A DNA stretch of 64,000 nucleotides from RGIG5579 sp045541915 (GCA_045541915.1 JAZQJZ010000012.1:62001-126000); one strand, 5' to 3'; counted from the first letter of the stretch, positions 41,569 through 51,841 are shown. A program made the numbers and translations. Notes: a model not told the origin generated them from the sequence alone.

Positions 41569-43971
41569 TTATTTGGCTACAATATTCACCAATTTTCCGG
41601 GCACATAGATCTCTTTGATGATATTCTTTCCTGCTAGCTGCGCTGCAATGGTGGCCTCTGCCTTGGCGGAGGCAATTACTTCTGCAGCCGGAGCATCCAC
41701 GGGGATGTTCAATTTGGCTCTTACCTTACCGCAGATCTGAATGGCAATTTCAACGGTGGCATCCACACATTTTGCCTCGTCATATACCGGCCAGGCAGTC
41801 TGATTGAGCATTCCGTCAAAGCCTAAAAGTTGCCACATTTCCTCGGTCATGTGAGGAGCAAAGGGATTGAGCAGAACAATGAAGATTTTAAGCTCGTCAC
41901 GGGTTACCGCTCCGGTGGCAGAAATGTCATTGAGCAGCGCCATTAAGGCGGCAATGGCAGTGTTCATTTTGAGGTTTTCAATATCCTCGGTCACCTTGCG
42001 AATGGTCTTATGGAATGCGCTTTCCAGTTCAGAACGCACATCGCCTTCCTTGCATCCATCCATCAGGGCCCAAACACGGTCCAAAAATCTCTTGCATCCT
42101 TTGATGGAGGCAGAGTTCCAAGGAGCGGCTTTTTCAAAGTCACCAATGAACATTTCGTAAAGGCGCATGGTATCGGCACCAAATTCATTGACGATGTCAT
42201 CGGGATTCACCACGTTGCCGCGGGATTTACTCATCTTCTCGCCGTTTTCGCCCAGGATCATACCGTGGCTGGTTCTCTTCGCATAGGGCTCGGGAGTGGA
42301 AACGGCACCAATGTCATAAAGGAATTTGTGCCAGAAGCGGCTATAAAGCAAGTGAAGCGTGGTGTGCTCCATACCGCCGTTATACCAATCAACAGGCAAC
42401 CAATACTCCATGGCCTCCTTAGAAGCGATGGCAGAATCGTTATGGGGATCGATATAACGCAGGAAATACCAAGAGGAGCCTGCCCACTGGGGCATGGTAT
42501 CCGTTTCTCTTTGAGCGGGAGAGCCGCAGCAAGGACAGGTGGTATTCACCCAATCGGTCATCTTGGCAAGGGGAGATTCGCCGGTTTCGGTGGGTTCATA
42601 GGAATCCACATCGGGAAGCACCAGGGGAAGCTGATCCTCTGGAAGGGCAACGGCGCCGCACTTGGGACAGTGGACGATCGGGATGGGCTCGCCCCAATAA
42701 CGCTGACGGGAGAAGACCCAGTCACGAAGCTTATAGTTGACTTTTTTCTCACCCACACCTTTTTCACTGAGCCACTGGATGATCTTCACCTTGGCTTCTT
42801 CCACGGAAAGACCGTCAAGGAAGCCGGAGTTGGTCATCACGCCGGTAGCGCAATCCACAAAGGCTTCTTTCTCAACATCGCCGCCTTTGACCACCTCAAT
42901 GATGGGAAGGCCGAATACCTTTGCAAAGTCATAGTCTCTTTCATCGTGGGCCGGTACTGCCATAATCGCACCGGTACCGTAAGAGGCCAGAACATAGTCC
43001 GAAATGAAAATGGGGATTTCCTTTCCGTTCACCGGATTAATGGCGCAAACGCCGGAAAGCTTCACACCGGTCTTTTCCTTTACCACTTCGGTTCTTTCAA
43101 AATCGCTCTTTCTGGCGGCAGCCTCCTGATAGGCGCAGATCTGATCCATATTATGTAACCGATCCTGCCACTTTTCAATGAGGGCATGCTCCGGTGCCAT
43201 TACCATATAGGTAGCACCAAAGAGGGTATCGGGACGGGTGGTATAAACCTCCAGCACATCCCCGGCTGTGGTCTGGAATTTCACCTGGGCGCCGGTGGAT
43301 CTGCCGATCCAGTTTCTCTGCTGGGTTTTTACTCTTTCAATGAAGTTCACATCGTCCAGGCCATTTAAAAGCTTTTCGGCATAGTCTGTGATCTTAAGCA
43401 TCCACTGGCTCTTAACCTTCCGGACCACTTCACTTCCGCAACGTTCGCAAACGCCGCCGGCGGCTTCTTCATTGGCGAGTACGCATTTACAGGAGGGACA
43501 CCAGTTGACTGCCATCTCCTTTTTGTAGGCCAGGCCTTCCTTGAACAACTGCAAAAAGATCCACTGGGTCCATTTATAATAATTGGGATCGGTGGTATTC
43601 ACTTCTCTGGACCAGTCAAAGGAAAATCCCAGAGAGCGCAGTTGCTCCTTGAAATGCGCCACATTCTTTTCCGTTACCACAGAAGGGTGAATGTGGTTCT
43701 TGATGGCAAAGTTTTCCGTGGGAAGGCCGAACGCGTCCCAGCCCATAGGATAAAGGACGTTAAAGCCCTGCAATCTTTTCTTACGGGAAACAATATCCAG
43801 GGCTGTGTAAGAACGGGGATGACCCACGTGCAGTCCCTGGCCGGAGGGATAAGGGAATTCCACCAAAGCGTAAAACTTGGGTTTGGACGTATCCGTTCCC
43901 ACCTGGAAAACACCTTTTTCTTCCCAAATATCCTGCCATTTTTTCTCTGTTTGTTTAAAATTGTAATCCAT
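41569..43971 (-). CDS. leuS: Leucyl-tRNA synthetase
   Basis: An 800-residue class I synthetase that charges tRNA-Leu. The HIGH motif is HVGHPRSYT after EFPYPSGQGL, and KMSKS is EKMSKSRGN. A CP1 editing domain with TTRPDTLFGATYMV is present, together with a zinc-type CPSCKCVLANEEAAGGVCERC insert and a C-terminal VRAKLNIPVDAP region. I placed the start at ATG 43971 (MDYNFKQTEKKWQ), with agaggaaaag upstream; a longer open frame from 44070 would overlap rsfS. It is the last gene of the ten-gene operon. Confidence 0.96.
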   Translation of the reverse strand: MDYNFKQTEKKWQDIWEEKGVFQVGTDTSKPKFYALVEFPYPSGQGLHVGHPRSYTALDIVSRKKRLQGFNVLYPMGWDAFGLPTENFAIKNHIHPSVVTEKNVAHFKEQLRSLGFSFDWSREVNTTDPNYYKWTQWIFLQLFKEGLAYKKEMAVNWCPSCKCVLANEEAAGGVCERCGSEVVRKVKSQWMLKITDYAEKLLNGLDDVNFIERVKTQQRNWIGRSTGAQVKFQTTAGDVLEVYTTRPDTLFGATYMVMAPEHALIEKWQDRLHNMDQICAYQEAAARKSDFERTEVVKEKTGVKLSGVCAINPVNGKEIPIFISDYVLASYGTGAIMAVPAHDERDYDFAKVFGLPIIEVVKGGDVEKEAFVDCATGVMTNSGFLDGLSVEEAKVKIIQWLSEKGVGEKKVNYKLRDWVFSRQRYWGEPIPIVHCPKCGAVALPEDQLPLVLPDVDSYEPTETGESPLAKMTDWVNTTCPCCGSPAQRETDTMPQWAGSSWYFLRYIDPHNDSAIASKEAMEYWLPVDWYNGGMEHTTLHLLYSRFWHKFLYDIGAVSTPEPYAKRTSHGMILGENGEKMSKSRGNVVNPDDIVNEFGADTMRLYEMFIGDFEKAAPWNSASIKGCKRFLDRVWALMDGCKEGDVRSELESAFHKTIRKVTEDIENLKMNTAIAALMALLNDISATGAVTRDELKIFIVLLNPFAPHMTEEMWQLLGFDGMLNQTAWPVYDEAKCVDATVEIAIQICGKVRAKLNIPVDAPAAEVIASAKAEATIAAQLAGKNIIKEIYVPGKLVNIVAK

Positions 43972-43987
43972 TTTCTTTTCCTCTGTC

Positions 43988-44344
43988 TTAATCTTCTTTT
44001 TGCTCAAATTCGATCCATTCGGCATTCTGCCAAAGCTTTTCCAATTTAAAAAAGTCACGGTTGGTTTCATCGAAGATATGAACGATCACATCCCCAAAGT
44101 CCACCAGGATCCAACCGCCGCCCTGATAGCCCTCCACCCGGTTTGCCTGGATGGAATCCTCCTGGCGAAGTCGGTATTCCACTTCGTCGCACAGGGCCTT
44201 TAAGTGAGTGGAAGAGGTTGCAGTGGCAATCACAAAATAATCCGTGATAACGGTTTCATTCAGCATCTTCAAAATCCGGACATCTCTTCCCTTTTTCTCA
44301 TCCAGAACCGAAGCGGCTTTTTTTGCTTTTTCCAGGGGGGTCAT
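43988..44344 (-). CDS. rsfS: Ribosomal silencing factor RsfS
   Basis: A 118-residue RsfS/Iojap-family protein, which binds ribosomal protein uL14 and blocks subunit joining in starvation. The family core is visible: VITDYFVIATATSSTHLKAL, then GGWILVDFGDVIVHIFDE. The start overlaps the nadD-yqeK stop by 4 bases, matching the usual nadD-yqeK-rsfS order. Confidence 0.94.
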   Translation of the reverse strand: MTPLEKAKKAASVLDEKKGRDVRILKMLNETVITDYFVIATATSSTHLKALCDEVEYRLRQEDSIQANRVEGYQGGGWILVDFGDVIVHIFDETNRDFFKLEKLWQNAEWIEFEQKED

Positions 44345-45549
44345 AGGCCTTCCTTTCTTTCCAAATCTTCTTTTGCCTCCAGGGTAAGCGGATGGATCGG
44401 CACCTTCTTTTTCTTCAAATGGGAAACAGTGCTATCCATTACCTCCAAAAGACACTGATCCAAAAAATTCAGACGATCCTGTTTTTCTTCCGGAAGACCG
44501 GAAAAAAACCTCTGTCGCATGCTCTGACAGGCGGCATGAAGACGGGTTTGTTCAATATAATCTGCAAAATACAAAATTTTTTCCGGCAAGGTCATACCTC
44601 TTCTGCCGGTGGTGTGAAACCGAATGGCTTGACACATCTCTTCAGACAAACCCATTTCCTTTTCCGCAAAAAGCGACGCGGTGATTCCGTGAAGGCAATT
44701 GGGGCTTGCCAAATCCTCTTCGGAGGGAAAAACGCCATAGGCTTGCAGCTTTTCTATCTGTTCTCCGGCACTTTCGTTTCGGTAAAGATCGTGCAGAAGA
44801 GCGGCAATGCAAAGTTCTTTTTCCCGTGGATAGGAAAGGAGTTTGCAAAGTTTTTCCACTTCCCTTTCCACAGAAAGGGTATGACAAAGTCTCTTTTCCT
44901 CCAGCTTTAATCCGATCAAGCGCATCACACGGTTTCTCTGTGGGCTGGAAGAGGCACCGTAATATCCGTTTTCCGCAACAAAATCATTCACTGCCGGGGA
45001 AAGAGACCAGGAAAAGCCGATTTCAGCCAGTTCCTGACGAATATAAGTCGAAGATATTATATATGCTTTTTCCTTTAAAAGCAATAAGCGAGCGTGAAAA
45101 TCTTTTTCCAGCTTTTCTTTTTTTTCCATCAGTTCTTCTTCGTTGCCGTTTCGTGACATGGCACAAAGGGTAACCTGGGAAAGAAGATACTCAAATTCCT
45201 TCCAGGTTTCAAAGGCAAGAAACTGATCCGTCCCTACAAAGAGGAAAAGCTCATCCTCCGGATGCTTGGTTCGCACCCGTTTGACCGTCAGGTAAGAAAA
45301 GGAGGTTTCCTCCCGCTTCACCTCGTCATCGGAAACGACGATCTTCTCGGAAAGGAGAGAAAAAGCAAGTCGTGTCATTTCCAATCGGCCAAGAGACGGA
45401 GCACCGCCGGAGATGACTTTATGAGGAGAGATGCCAGAGGGGATCACATAGCAGAGATCGAGCTCCGCCTCTTTCATAAAGGCCTGCACTGCCTTTTCGT
45501 GTCCCAAATGCGGCGGATCAAAGGCGCCGCCGAAAATACCGATTCTCAT
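44341..45549 (-). CDS. nadD-yqeK: NadD-YqeK fusion: NaMN adenylyltransferase and HD phosphohydrolase
   Basis: A 402-residue fusion. The N-terminal ~200 residues are NadD, which makes deamido-NAD from NaMN and ATP, with GIFGGAFDPPHLGH, FVGTDQFLAFETWK and ISSTYIRQ (the usual ISST-R motif). From about 210 onward is a YqeK-type HD domain (RLCHTLSVEREV, AALLHDLYR, HGITASLFAEKEMG, YFADYIEQTR), which in relatives hydrolyses Ap4A to ADP. In most Firmicutes these are separate adjacent genes; here no stop divides them. The start is ATG 45549, one base after the ftsY stop; no Shine-Dalgarno is visible, so translation is probably coupled to ftsY. Confidence 0.92.
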   Translation of the reverse strand: MRIGIFGGAFDPPHLGHEKAVQAFMKEAELDLCYVIPSGISPHKVISGGAPSLGRLEMTRLAFSLLSEKIVVSDDEVKREETSFSYLTVKRVRTKHPEDELFLFVGTDQFLAFETWKEFEYLLSQVTLCAMSRNGNEEELMEKKEKLEKDFHARLLLLKEKAYIISSTYIRQELAEIGFSWSLSPAVNDFVAENGYYGASSSPQRNRVMRLIGLKLEEKRLCHTLSVEREVEKLCKLLSYPREKELCIAALLHDLYRNESAGEQIEKLQAYGVFPSEEDLASPNCLHGITASLFAEKEMGLSEEMCQAIRFHTTGRRGMTLPEKILYFADYIEQTRLHAACQSMRQRFFSGLPEEKQDRLNFLDQCLLEVMDSTVSHLKKKKVPIHPLTLEAKEDLERKEGL

Positions 45550-45550
45550 A

Positions 45551-46462
45551 TCAATCAAACAAGGCGTTGACAAACTCTTCCGGCTGGAAGGGCCGCAGAT
45601 CGTCCACACCCTCTCCCACACCGATAAATTTTACCGGGATTCCCAGTTCCTTTTTCAGAGAGAAAATAATGCCTCCCTTTGCAGTACCGTCCAGTTTCGT
45701 CAGAACAAGGCCGGTAATGCCGGCGCTTTTTCCGAATTCCTTTGCCTGGCTCACTGCATTCTGCCCTGTGGTGGCATCCAAAACCAGAAGGACCTCCCGG
45801 TCTGCACCGACAAGCTCCCGATCCAAAACACGGCCGATTTTACCAAGCTCATCCATTAAGTTTTTCTTGTTGTGAAGCCGACCGGCTGTATCCACAATCA
45901 AAACATCGGCGCTTCTTTTTTTGGCAGCTGCCACAGCATCAAATACCACGGCGGCCGGATCCGCGCCATCCCCCTGGCTGATCATCTCCAAGCCGATGCG
46001 ATCGGCCCAGATTCCCAGCTGCTCCCGGGCGGCGGCACGGAAGGTATCACCGGCGGCAAGGATGACCTTTTTCCCCTGCCCCTTCAAATAATTGGCAATT
46101 TTGGCAATGGAGGTGGTTTTTCCCACTCCATTGACCCCGATGACCAAAATGGAAGCCGGGGTGGTACCCAGATTCAAATCAAGGCCTTCCTTTTCCAGCA
46201 TCGAAATCAGAATGTCACGAAGAGCCGCTTTGGCATCTTCCCCATTCATAATGCGATCCTCCTTCACCTTGTCCCGGAGGGCATCAATGATCTCCATGGC
46301 TGTTTCAGCACCGAAATCTGCCAGGATCAGAATTTCTTCCAGTTCTTCATAGAAATCCTCATCGATTTCACCGGAAAGGGCGCGGAACAGCGCATCGGTC
46401 CGATGGAGAATTGCATTTTTTGTTTTGGAAAGACCTTGTTTTAGTTTTTCAAAAAATCCCAT
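45551..46462 (-). CDS. ftsY: Signal recognition particle receptor FtsY
   Basis: A 303-residue SRP receptor GTPase that delivers ribosome-nascent chains to the SecYEG translocon. It has the short four-helix N domain (1 to about 85), G1 GVNGVGKTTSIAKIA, DTFRAAAREQL, DTAGRLHNKKNLM and TKLDGTAKGG. The long acidic A domain of E. coli FtsY is missing, as is common in Firmicutes. It lies nine bases after smc and one base before nadD-yqeK. Confidence 0.95.
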   Translation of the reverse strand: MGFFEKLKQGLSKTKNAILHRTDALFRALSGEIDEDFYEELEEILILADFGAETAMEIIDALRDKVKEDRIMNGEDAKAALRDILISMLEKEGLDLNLGTTPASILVIGVNGVGKTTSIAKIANYLKGQGKKVILAAGDTFRAAAREQLGIWADRIGLEMISQGDGADPAAVVFDAVAAAKKRSADVLIVDTAGRLHNKKNLMDELGKIGRVLDRELVGADREVLLVLDATTGQNAVSQAKEFGKSAGITGLVLTKLDGTAKGGIIFSLKKELGIPVKFIGVGEGVDDLRPFQPEEFVNALFD

Positions 46463-46471
46463 ATTCCATTC

Positions 46472-49400
46472 TCACTTTCCGTCAGATGCAAATTTTGCCG
46501 ATTCGGCAGCATCCAAACGGATAAAATCGCTGACACCCTTTTCCTGCATGGTAATGCCATAGAGGGTATCGGCTTCCTCCATGGTACCGCGGCGGTGGGT
46601 GATCACAATAAACTGCGTTTTGTCATTGTGCTTTTTGATGTATTCTGCAAAGCGGCGCACATTCGCCTCATCCAGTGCCGATTCAATTTCATCGAAGATA
46701 CAGAACGGACTGGGGTTGATGCGAAGAAGGGACATGTAAAGGGCAATGGCAACAAATGCCTGTTCGCCGCCGGAGAGCAGTGACAGATTCTTAATGACCT
46801 TTCCGGGCGGCTGAACCCGGATCTCTACGCCGCAATTCAACAGATCTTCCTTATTGGTCAGTTCAATATCGGCGCTTCCACCGCCAAACAGCTCCACAAA
46901 GATCTGTCGGAAGGTATAACGGATCTGCTCAAAGGTTTCGGTGAACATGTTCCGCATGGTGCCTTCCAGATCGGAGATAAGCTTTTCCAATTCTTCCTTG
47001 GACTTTGTAATATCGGAATACTGCTCATTCAAGAAATGAAAGCGCTCCTTGGCTTCTGCCAATTCCTGAACGGATTCCAGATTCACCGGCCCGATTCTGC
47101 GCAATTCTCCGCGCAAGGTCTGAAGTCTGGCTTCGCCGCCCAACTCTTCCGTATCGATCTTGACGGCTTCCGCAAATTCTTCACTTTCCGGCTCCAATTC
47201 GTACTCCTCAAACAGGGAACGGACGATGCTGTCCTTCTCCTTGCCGGCAGCGCTTAATCGGGAAGCCAGACGGGAGAATGCCTCCACCCTCTTTTCCTTT
47301 TCGCTCTGATTTTCCTTTTGCTCCTGACGGATACGAGCCGTTTCTTCTCCAGCCAAGCCGACGCGCTCCTGAAGCAGCGTCACTTCTTTTTTCTTTTCTT
47401 CCATCCGGACGCGGATCTCTTCCCGCTGTCCTTTGATTTCTTCGATTTTTTGGAGCGCCTCTTGCTTTTTGGTCTCCAGCTCAAAAAGTAAGCTTTCCTT
47501 GTTCTTTTCGCTCTCCTTCAACAGTTGGATGGCTTCTTCTTTTTCCGAAAGGCGGTCAGCCTCCTGCTCCAGGCGAAGCTGCTCCTGACCGCGAAGGGCA
47601 AGAATCTGACCCTGGGTGATGATCAGTTCTTCTCTTGTTTTTTCTTTTTCCTCACGCTGGGCACGAAGCAATTCCACTTCCTGATCGATGACTTCTTCAC
47701 GCTGGGACATTTCGTCCATTTTTTCGGTCATTTGAGCAGCATTTGCCCTTCTCTGTCCAATGCGATCCTCAATTTCCAGGATCTCTTTTTCCATCAGCAC
47801 CAAGGCAGACTTAGCAGCATCCATCCGCTCTGCCTCCAGAGTCAAGGCATTTTGCGCTTCTCCAGCCTTCAGGCGAAGGGCATTGAGCTTTTCTTCCGCC
47901 TGCTTTGCCTGTTCCCGAAGATTTGTTCTCTCCTCTTCCATTTGATCGATTTGTCCGCGAAGAGAAGCAATCTTTTGATCCAGTTTTTCGATCTCATCCT
48001 TCAGTTTTGCCAGATCGCCGGAGCGAGACAGCACACCGGTCAGATTCAGCGCCTGACCGCCGGTAAAGGAGCCACCGGCGTGGATCACCTGGCCATCAAG
48101 GGTTACAATGCGAACGCCGTATTTTTCTGCCTTTGCCAAACGGGAGGCAGATTCAATGTCTTCGCAGATCAGGGTCTTTCCCAAAAGAAACTCCACTGCA
48201 GGCTGATACTTTTCTTCACTGCGGCAAAGCTGGGAAGCAAGTCCCAAAAAGCCGCTTTCTTTGATTTGAGAGATATCATAAAGTCCGGTTCGCAGTGTAG
48301 TAAGAGGAAGAAACGTGGCTCTTCCCAATCTGTTTTTCTTCAAGAATGAAATGGCGTCCTTGGCGCTTTTCTCATCCTCCACCACAATGTTCTGCACACC
48401 GCCACCCAAAGCGGTTTCAATGGCAAGGACATATTTTTCATCGGTGGAGATCAATTTGGAGACCGGTCCGCAAATGCCGTCAAGCTCTTCACCGGCGGAG
48501 CTCATTACTTCCTTTACCGATTCAGAGAAGCCCTCCAGGAGACGTTCCATACGCAAAAGGGTATCTCTTCTCTGCTCCAGATCCATTTTTTCCAAACGGA
48601 TTTTTTGCGCTTCTTCGCTTTTTTCTTCGATCTCTTCCCCTAAGCGATAAAGGGCAAGATTCAAATTGCCATTTTCTTTTTCTGCTTCGTTTTTCTCTTC
48701 CAGAGCCAAGCTTGCTGCACGGCGTACTTGCTCCAGACGTTCACGAAGTTCCTCATCCTTTCCGTCGTTTCCGGAAAGGCGCTTTTCCAGTTCTTTTTTC
48801 TGCTCCTCTTCCGCACGGCTAAAGCCCTCATCCTCCTTCAAACGCAGAGAAATCCGGGACTTTTCCTGGGAAATAGAATCCTTCTCCGAAAGAAGCTTTT
48901 CTTCCCGATCCGCCAGGGTCATATATTCTGCGGCCAAGGATTCCTGCTGTGCGCGATTTTCCGAAAATTTCTGCTCAATTCCGTCCAAGGCACCTTGAAT
49001 TTCGGAAAAGCGTGCCAAAATGGCTTCTTTTTCTTCCAGCAAGGCCTTTTCCTTGGTACCGCTTTCCTCGCCCAAAAACAGGATCTCTTCCCGTTTCAGT
49101 TCCATATGACGGATTTCATTTTCCAAAACGGAAAGCTGAGAAGAAAGCTCGGAATCGGAGGTGGCAAGAGAGGTCACCTCTCCGCGGAGGATCTCACTTT
49201 GCAAATTCTTTTCCTGACTTTCAATATAAAGAGAATCAATGGCGCGATCCTGTTCTTCAATGCGACGGGTCAGTTCAATGAGCGCGCGGTCCTCCTGGGC
49301 ATATTTTTCCTGGCCTTCCTTGGTAAAATTCTCTAATTTTTGAAGGCGCTTGGCCCATATTCCCATTTCCAGGCTTTTCTTTTCCTCCGCCACTGCAAGG

Positions 49401-50044
49401 TATGCCTTAGCCTTGGCGCTTTGGGCCTCCAGGCGCGGCAGTCTTCCCTGCACTTCCGAAAGGATATCGTTGATTCGCACGGCATTGTCATTGACGGACT
49501 GCAATTTCAAGCTGGCCTCGTGCTTACGATAACGAAAACGGGAAATACCGGCGGCTTCCTCAAACAATTCTCTTCTTTCATTGCCTTTCAGGGAAATGAT
49601 CTCCGCAATTTTTCCCTGGCTGATCACAGAATAGCCCTCTCTGCCGATACCGGTATTCAAAAAGAGATCCACCACGTCCTTCAAGCGAACCTGCTTTTTG
49701 TTTAAGTAGTATTCGCTTTCACCGCTGCGGTACAATCTTCTGCCCACGCTGACTTCATCAAAATCGATCTTCATCAGAAAATCGGAATTGTCGATGGTCA
49801 TCACAACCTCTGCAAAAGAGGCAGGCTTACGCTTGGAGGAGCCGTTGAAAATGACATCCTCCATTTTGCTGCCACGGAGAGATTTTGCGCTCATTTCGCC
49901 CAAAACCCAGCGAACGGCGTCGGAAATATTACTCTTTCCGCTTCCGTTTGCGCCCACGATGGCAGTCATACCCTTATCAAATTCAATTACCGTTTTATCC
50001 GGAAAGGACTTAAAGCCCTGTAATTCCAGTGTTTTCAGATACAT
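46472..50044 (-). CDS. smc: Chromosome segregation protein SMC
   Basis: A 1,190-residue condensin ATPase. It has the N-terminal Walker A GANGSGKSNISDAVRWVLG, two long coiled coils (about 170-500 and 670-1010), the central hinge (about 515-640, with GGGVQNIVVED and GGSFTGG), signature LSGGEQAFVAIA and Walker B CIFDEIESALDE. The length is typical. It sits between rnc and ftsY, the conserved order in Firmicutes, where smc shapes the nucleoid with ScpAB; the scp genes are not in the window. Confidence 0.96.
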   Translation of the reverse strand: MYLKTLELQGFKSFPDKTVIEFDKGMTAIVGANGSGKSNISDAVRWVLGEMSAKSLRGSKMEDVIFNGSSKRKPASFAEVVMTIDNSDFLMKIDFDEVSVGRRLYRSGESEYYLNKKQVRLKDVVDLFLNTGIGREGYSVISQGKIAEIISLKGNERRELFEEAAGISRFRYRKHEASLKLQSVNDNAVRINDILSEVQGRLPRLEAQSAKAKAYLAVAEEKKSLEMGIWAKRLQKLENFTKEGQEKYAQEDRALIELTRRIEEQDRAIDSLYIESQEKNLQSEILRGEVTSLATSDSELSSQLSVLENEIRHMELKREEILFLGEESGTKEKALLEEKEAILARFSEIQGALDGIEQKFSENRAQQESLAAEYMTLADREEKLLSEKDSISQEKSRISLRLKEDEGFSRAEEEQKKELEKRLSGNDGKDEELRERLEQVRRAASLALEEKNEAEKENGNLNLALYRLGEEIEEKSEEAQKIRLEKMDLEQRRDTLLRMERLLEGFSESVKEVMSSAGEELDGICGPVSKLISTDEKYVLAIETALGGGVQNIVVEDEKSAKDAISFLKKNRLGRATFLPLTTLRTGLYDISQIKESGFLGLASQLCRSEEKYQPAVEFLLGKTLICEDIESASRLAKAEKYGVRIVTLDGQVIHAGGSFTGGQALNLTGVLSRSGDLAKLKDEIEKLDQKIASLRGQIDQMEEERTNLREQAKQAEEKLNALRLKAGEAQNALTLEAERMDAAKSALVLMEKEILEIEDRIGQRRANAAQMTEKMDEMSQREEVIDQEVELLRAQREEKEKTREELIITQGQILALRGQEQLRLEQEADRLSEKEEAIQLLKESEKNKESLLFELETKKQEALQKIEEIKGQREEIRVRMEEKKKEVTLLQERVGLAGEETARIRQEQKENQSEKEKRVEAFSRLASRLSAAGKEKDSIVRSLFEEYELEPESEEFAEAVKIDTEELGGEARLQTLRGELRRIGPVNLESVQELAEAKERFHFLNEQYSDITKSKEELEKLISDLEGTMRNMFTETFEQIRYTFRQIFVELFGGGSADIELTNKEDLLNCGVEIRVQPPGKVIKNLSLLSGGEQAFVAIALYMSLLRINPSPFCIFDEIESALDEANVRRFAEYIKKHNDKTQFIVITHRRGTMEEADTLYGITMQEKGVSDFIRLDAAESAKFASDGK

Positions 50045-50058
50045 GGTATTCCCTTTTC

Positions 50059-50820
50059 TTACTTTGTTTTTTCATTTTCGCCAAACCAGGTGGAAAGTGC
50101 CACTCGCGCGGCCTCCTGCTCGGCTTCCCGTTTGCTTCTTCCTTTGCCTTTTCCGATCACATTGGAATTGAGTCTGACTTCCACCTCAAATTCCTTATGA
50201 TGGTCCGGACCTTGTTCTCCGATCAGACGGTACTCCACCTTTTCGCCGGGACTGGTTTGCACCTTTTCCTGAAGCAGACTCTTATAGTCATCGTCCCGGA
50301 TTCTTCCGCCCTCCAGAAGGCGGTAAAGCCGGGGCTGGGCAAAGCGAAGCACAAATGCCTCTGCCACAGAAAGTCCTCCGTCCAGAAACAGTGCCGCGAT
50401 CAGCGCTTCAAAGCAATCGGCCAGAATGTTTTTCTGATGTCTGCCTCCGGCTTCCTCCAAGCCATGATTGAGGAGCATATACGCTCCCAGATCCAATTCT
50501 TCGGCATATTCAAACAAAGCTTCCGCACACACGGATGCAGCGCGAAGCTTGGTCAGAACGCCCTCCTGGAAGGTGGCGTGGTCGTGAAACAGATGGCGGG
50601 AGATAATCAGAGACAGGATGGAATCTCCCAAAAACTCTTGCCGTTCATTGTGTTCGTACAAAATACGCGATCTTTTTTCATTGGAAAAAGAGGAATGAGT
50701 CAGGGCAACCAAAAGGTATTTCCGATTTTGAAATCGGTATCCGATCTTATCCTCCAATTGAGAAAGCCGGGAGAGAAATCCCTGGGGATACGCACTCTCG
50801 GTGGCTTTTTTCGGTTCCAT
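50059..50820 (-). CDS. rnc: Ribonuclease III
   Basis: A 253-residue double-strand-specific endoribonuclease that processes rRNA precursors. The catalytic signature is NERQEFLGDSILSLIIS, with the second acidic site in DCFEALIAALFLDGG, and a C-terminal double-strand RNA-binding domain (about 180-245, with GKGKGRSKREAEQEAARVAL). It lies two bases after plsX with no acpP between them, which departs from the common plsX-fab-acpP-rnc order. Confidence 0.95.
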   Translation of the reverse strand: MEPKKATESAYPQGFLSRLSQLEDKIGYRFQNRKYLLVALTHSSFSNEKRSRILYEHNERQEFLGDSILSLIISRHLFHDHATFQEGVLTKLRAASVCAEALFEYAEELDLGAYMLLNHGLEEAGGRHQKNILADCFEALIAALFLDGGLSVAEAFVLRFAQPRLYRLLEGGRIRDDDYKSLLQEKVQTSPGEKVEYRLIGEQGPDHHKEFEVEVRLNSNVIGKGKGRSKREAEQEAARVALSTWFGENEKTK

Positions 50821-50822
50821 GT

Positions 50823-51830
50823 TTACGCTTCTCCTTTTTTCTCGCTGCCCACTTTTTCAATCATCTGGCAGATTCCGGTCTCATAGCATTTTTTTGCCTG
50901 AGCCACTGCACTGGCAATGGCACGGGCGCGGGATGAACCGTGGGCTTTGATGACCGGACGGCTGGTGCCTAAAATAGGCGCACCGCCATGCTTTTCATAG
51001 GACATACGGTTTTTCAGCTTTTTCAGATCAGAAAGGATCAGCAGTGCGGCAAGCTTTCCTCGGACACCGCCCAGCATTCCCTTCAGTTCCCGGCTGATGA
51101 ATTTTCCAAAGCCCTCAGATAGCTTTAATATGACATTTCCCACAAAGCCGTCACACAAAACCACATCGGCTCCGCCCAAGGGAATATCCCTTCCTTCAAT
51201 ATTGCCGGTAAAAAGAAGCTCTTTTTCTTCCTTCAAAAGGCGATGAGTTTCCACATAAAGCGAGGTGCCCTTGCATTCCTCCGCACCATTATTGACCAGA
51301 GAAACTCTTGGTTCCTTTAAGCCATAAACCCCTTTCATATAGGCATTTCCCATGTGGGCAAACTGCACCATTTCCTCAGGGCTGACTTCAATATTGGCAC
51401 CACTGTCCAAAAGCAGGGTAGGATTTGCCAAGGGAAGAACCGTGCCGATGGCACAGCGACGGATTCCCGGAATTTTCACTTTGTAGATCCGGCTGGAACA
51501 GCCCACGATCAAGGCACCGGTAGAGCCGGCGGAAAGAAATGCATCCCCCACTCCGTCGCGAAGGAGAGAAAGTCCCTTTGCCATAGAAGAATCCTTTTTG
51601 CTTTTTAGGATACAAAGAGGATCCTCTTCCATTCCGATGGCACTGGGAGCGTGCTCCACTGTAATATGATCCATGGGGATCTCATGCTCGGTCAGCACAC
51701 AACGGATGGCATCCTCATCGCCGGTGAAGATCAATTCAACCCCGGGATTCTTCTTCATTCCTTTCACCGCACCCAGAACGATCTGCTCCGGGGCGTGGTC
51801 GCCACCCATGGCATCCACAATTAATTTCAT
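50823..51830 (-). CDS. plsX: Phosphate acyltransferase PlsX
   Basis: A 335-residue soluble enzyme that makes acyl-phosphate from acyl-ACP for the first step of phospholipid synthesis (with PlsY). The family start IVDAMGGDHAPEQIVLG, the SAGSTGALIVG motif and the DGFVGNVILKLSEG and GAPILG segments are present. It is in the middle of the operon between topA and rnc. Confidence 0.95.
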   Translation of the reverse strand: MKLIVDAMGGDHAPEQIVLGAVKGMKKNPGVELIFTGDEDAIRCVLTEHEIPMDHITVEHAPSAIGMEEDPLCILKSKKDSSMAKGLSLLRDGVGDAFLSAGSTGALIVGCSSRIYKVKIPGIRRCAIGTVLPLANPTLLLDSGANIEVSPEEMVQFAHMGNAYMKGVYGLKEPRVSLVNNGAEECKGTSLYVETHRLLKEEKELLFTGNIEGRDIPLGGADVVLCDGFVGNVILKLSEGFGKFISRELKGMLGGVRGKLAALLILSDLKKLKNRMSYEKHGGAPILGTSRPVIKAHGSSRARAIASAVAQAKKCYETGICQMIEKVGSEKKGEA

Positions 51831-51841
51831 TCGATTTTCCC

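Noticed and set aside
41569..44070. Longer leuS start at 44070
   Set aside because: It would overlap most of the end of rsfS; ATG 43971 has a proper ribosome binding site and gives the family N-terminus.
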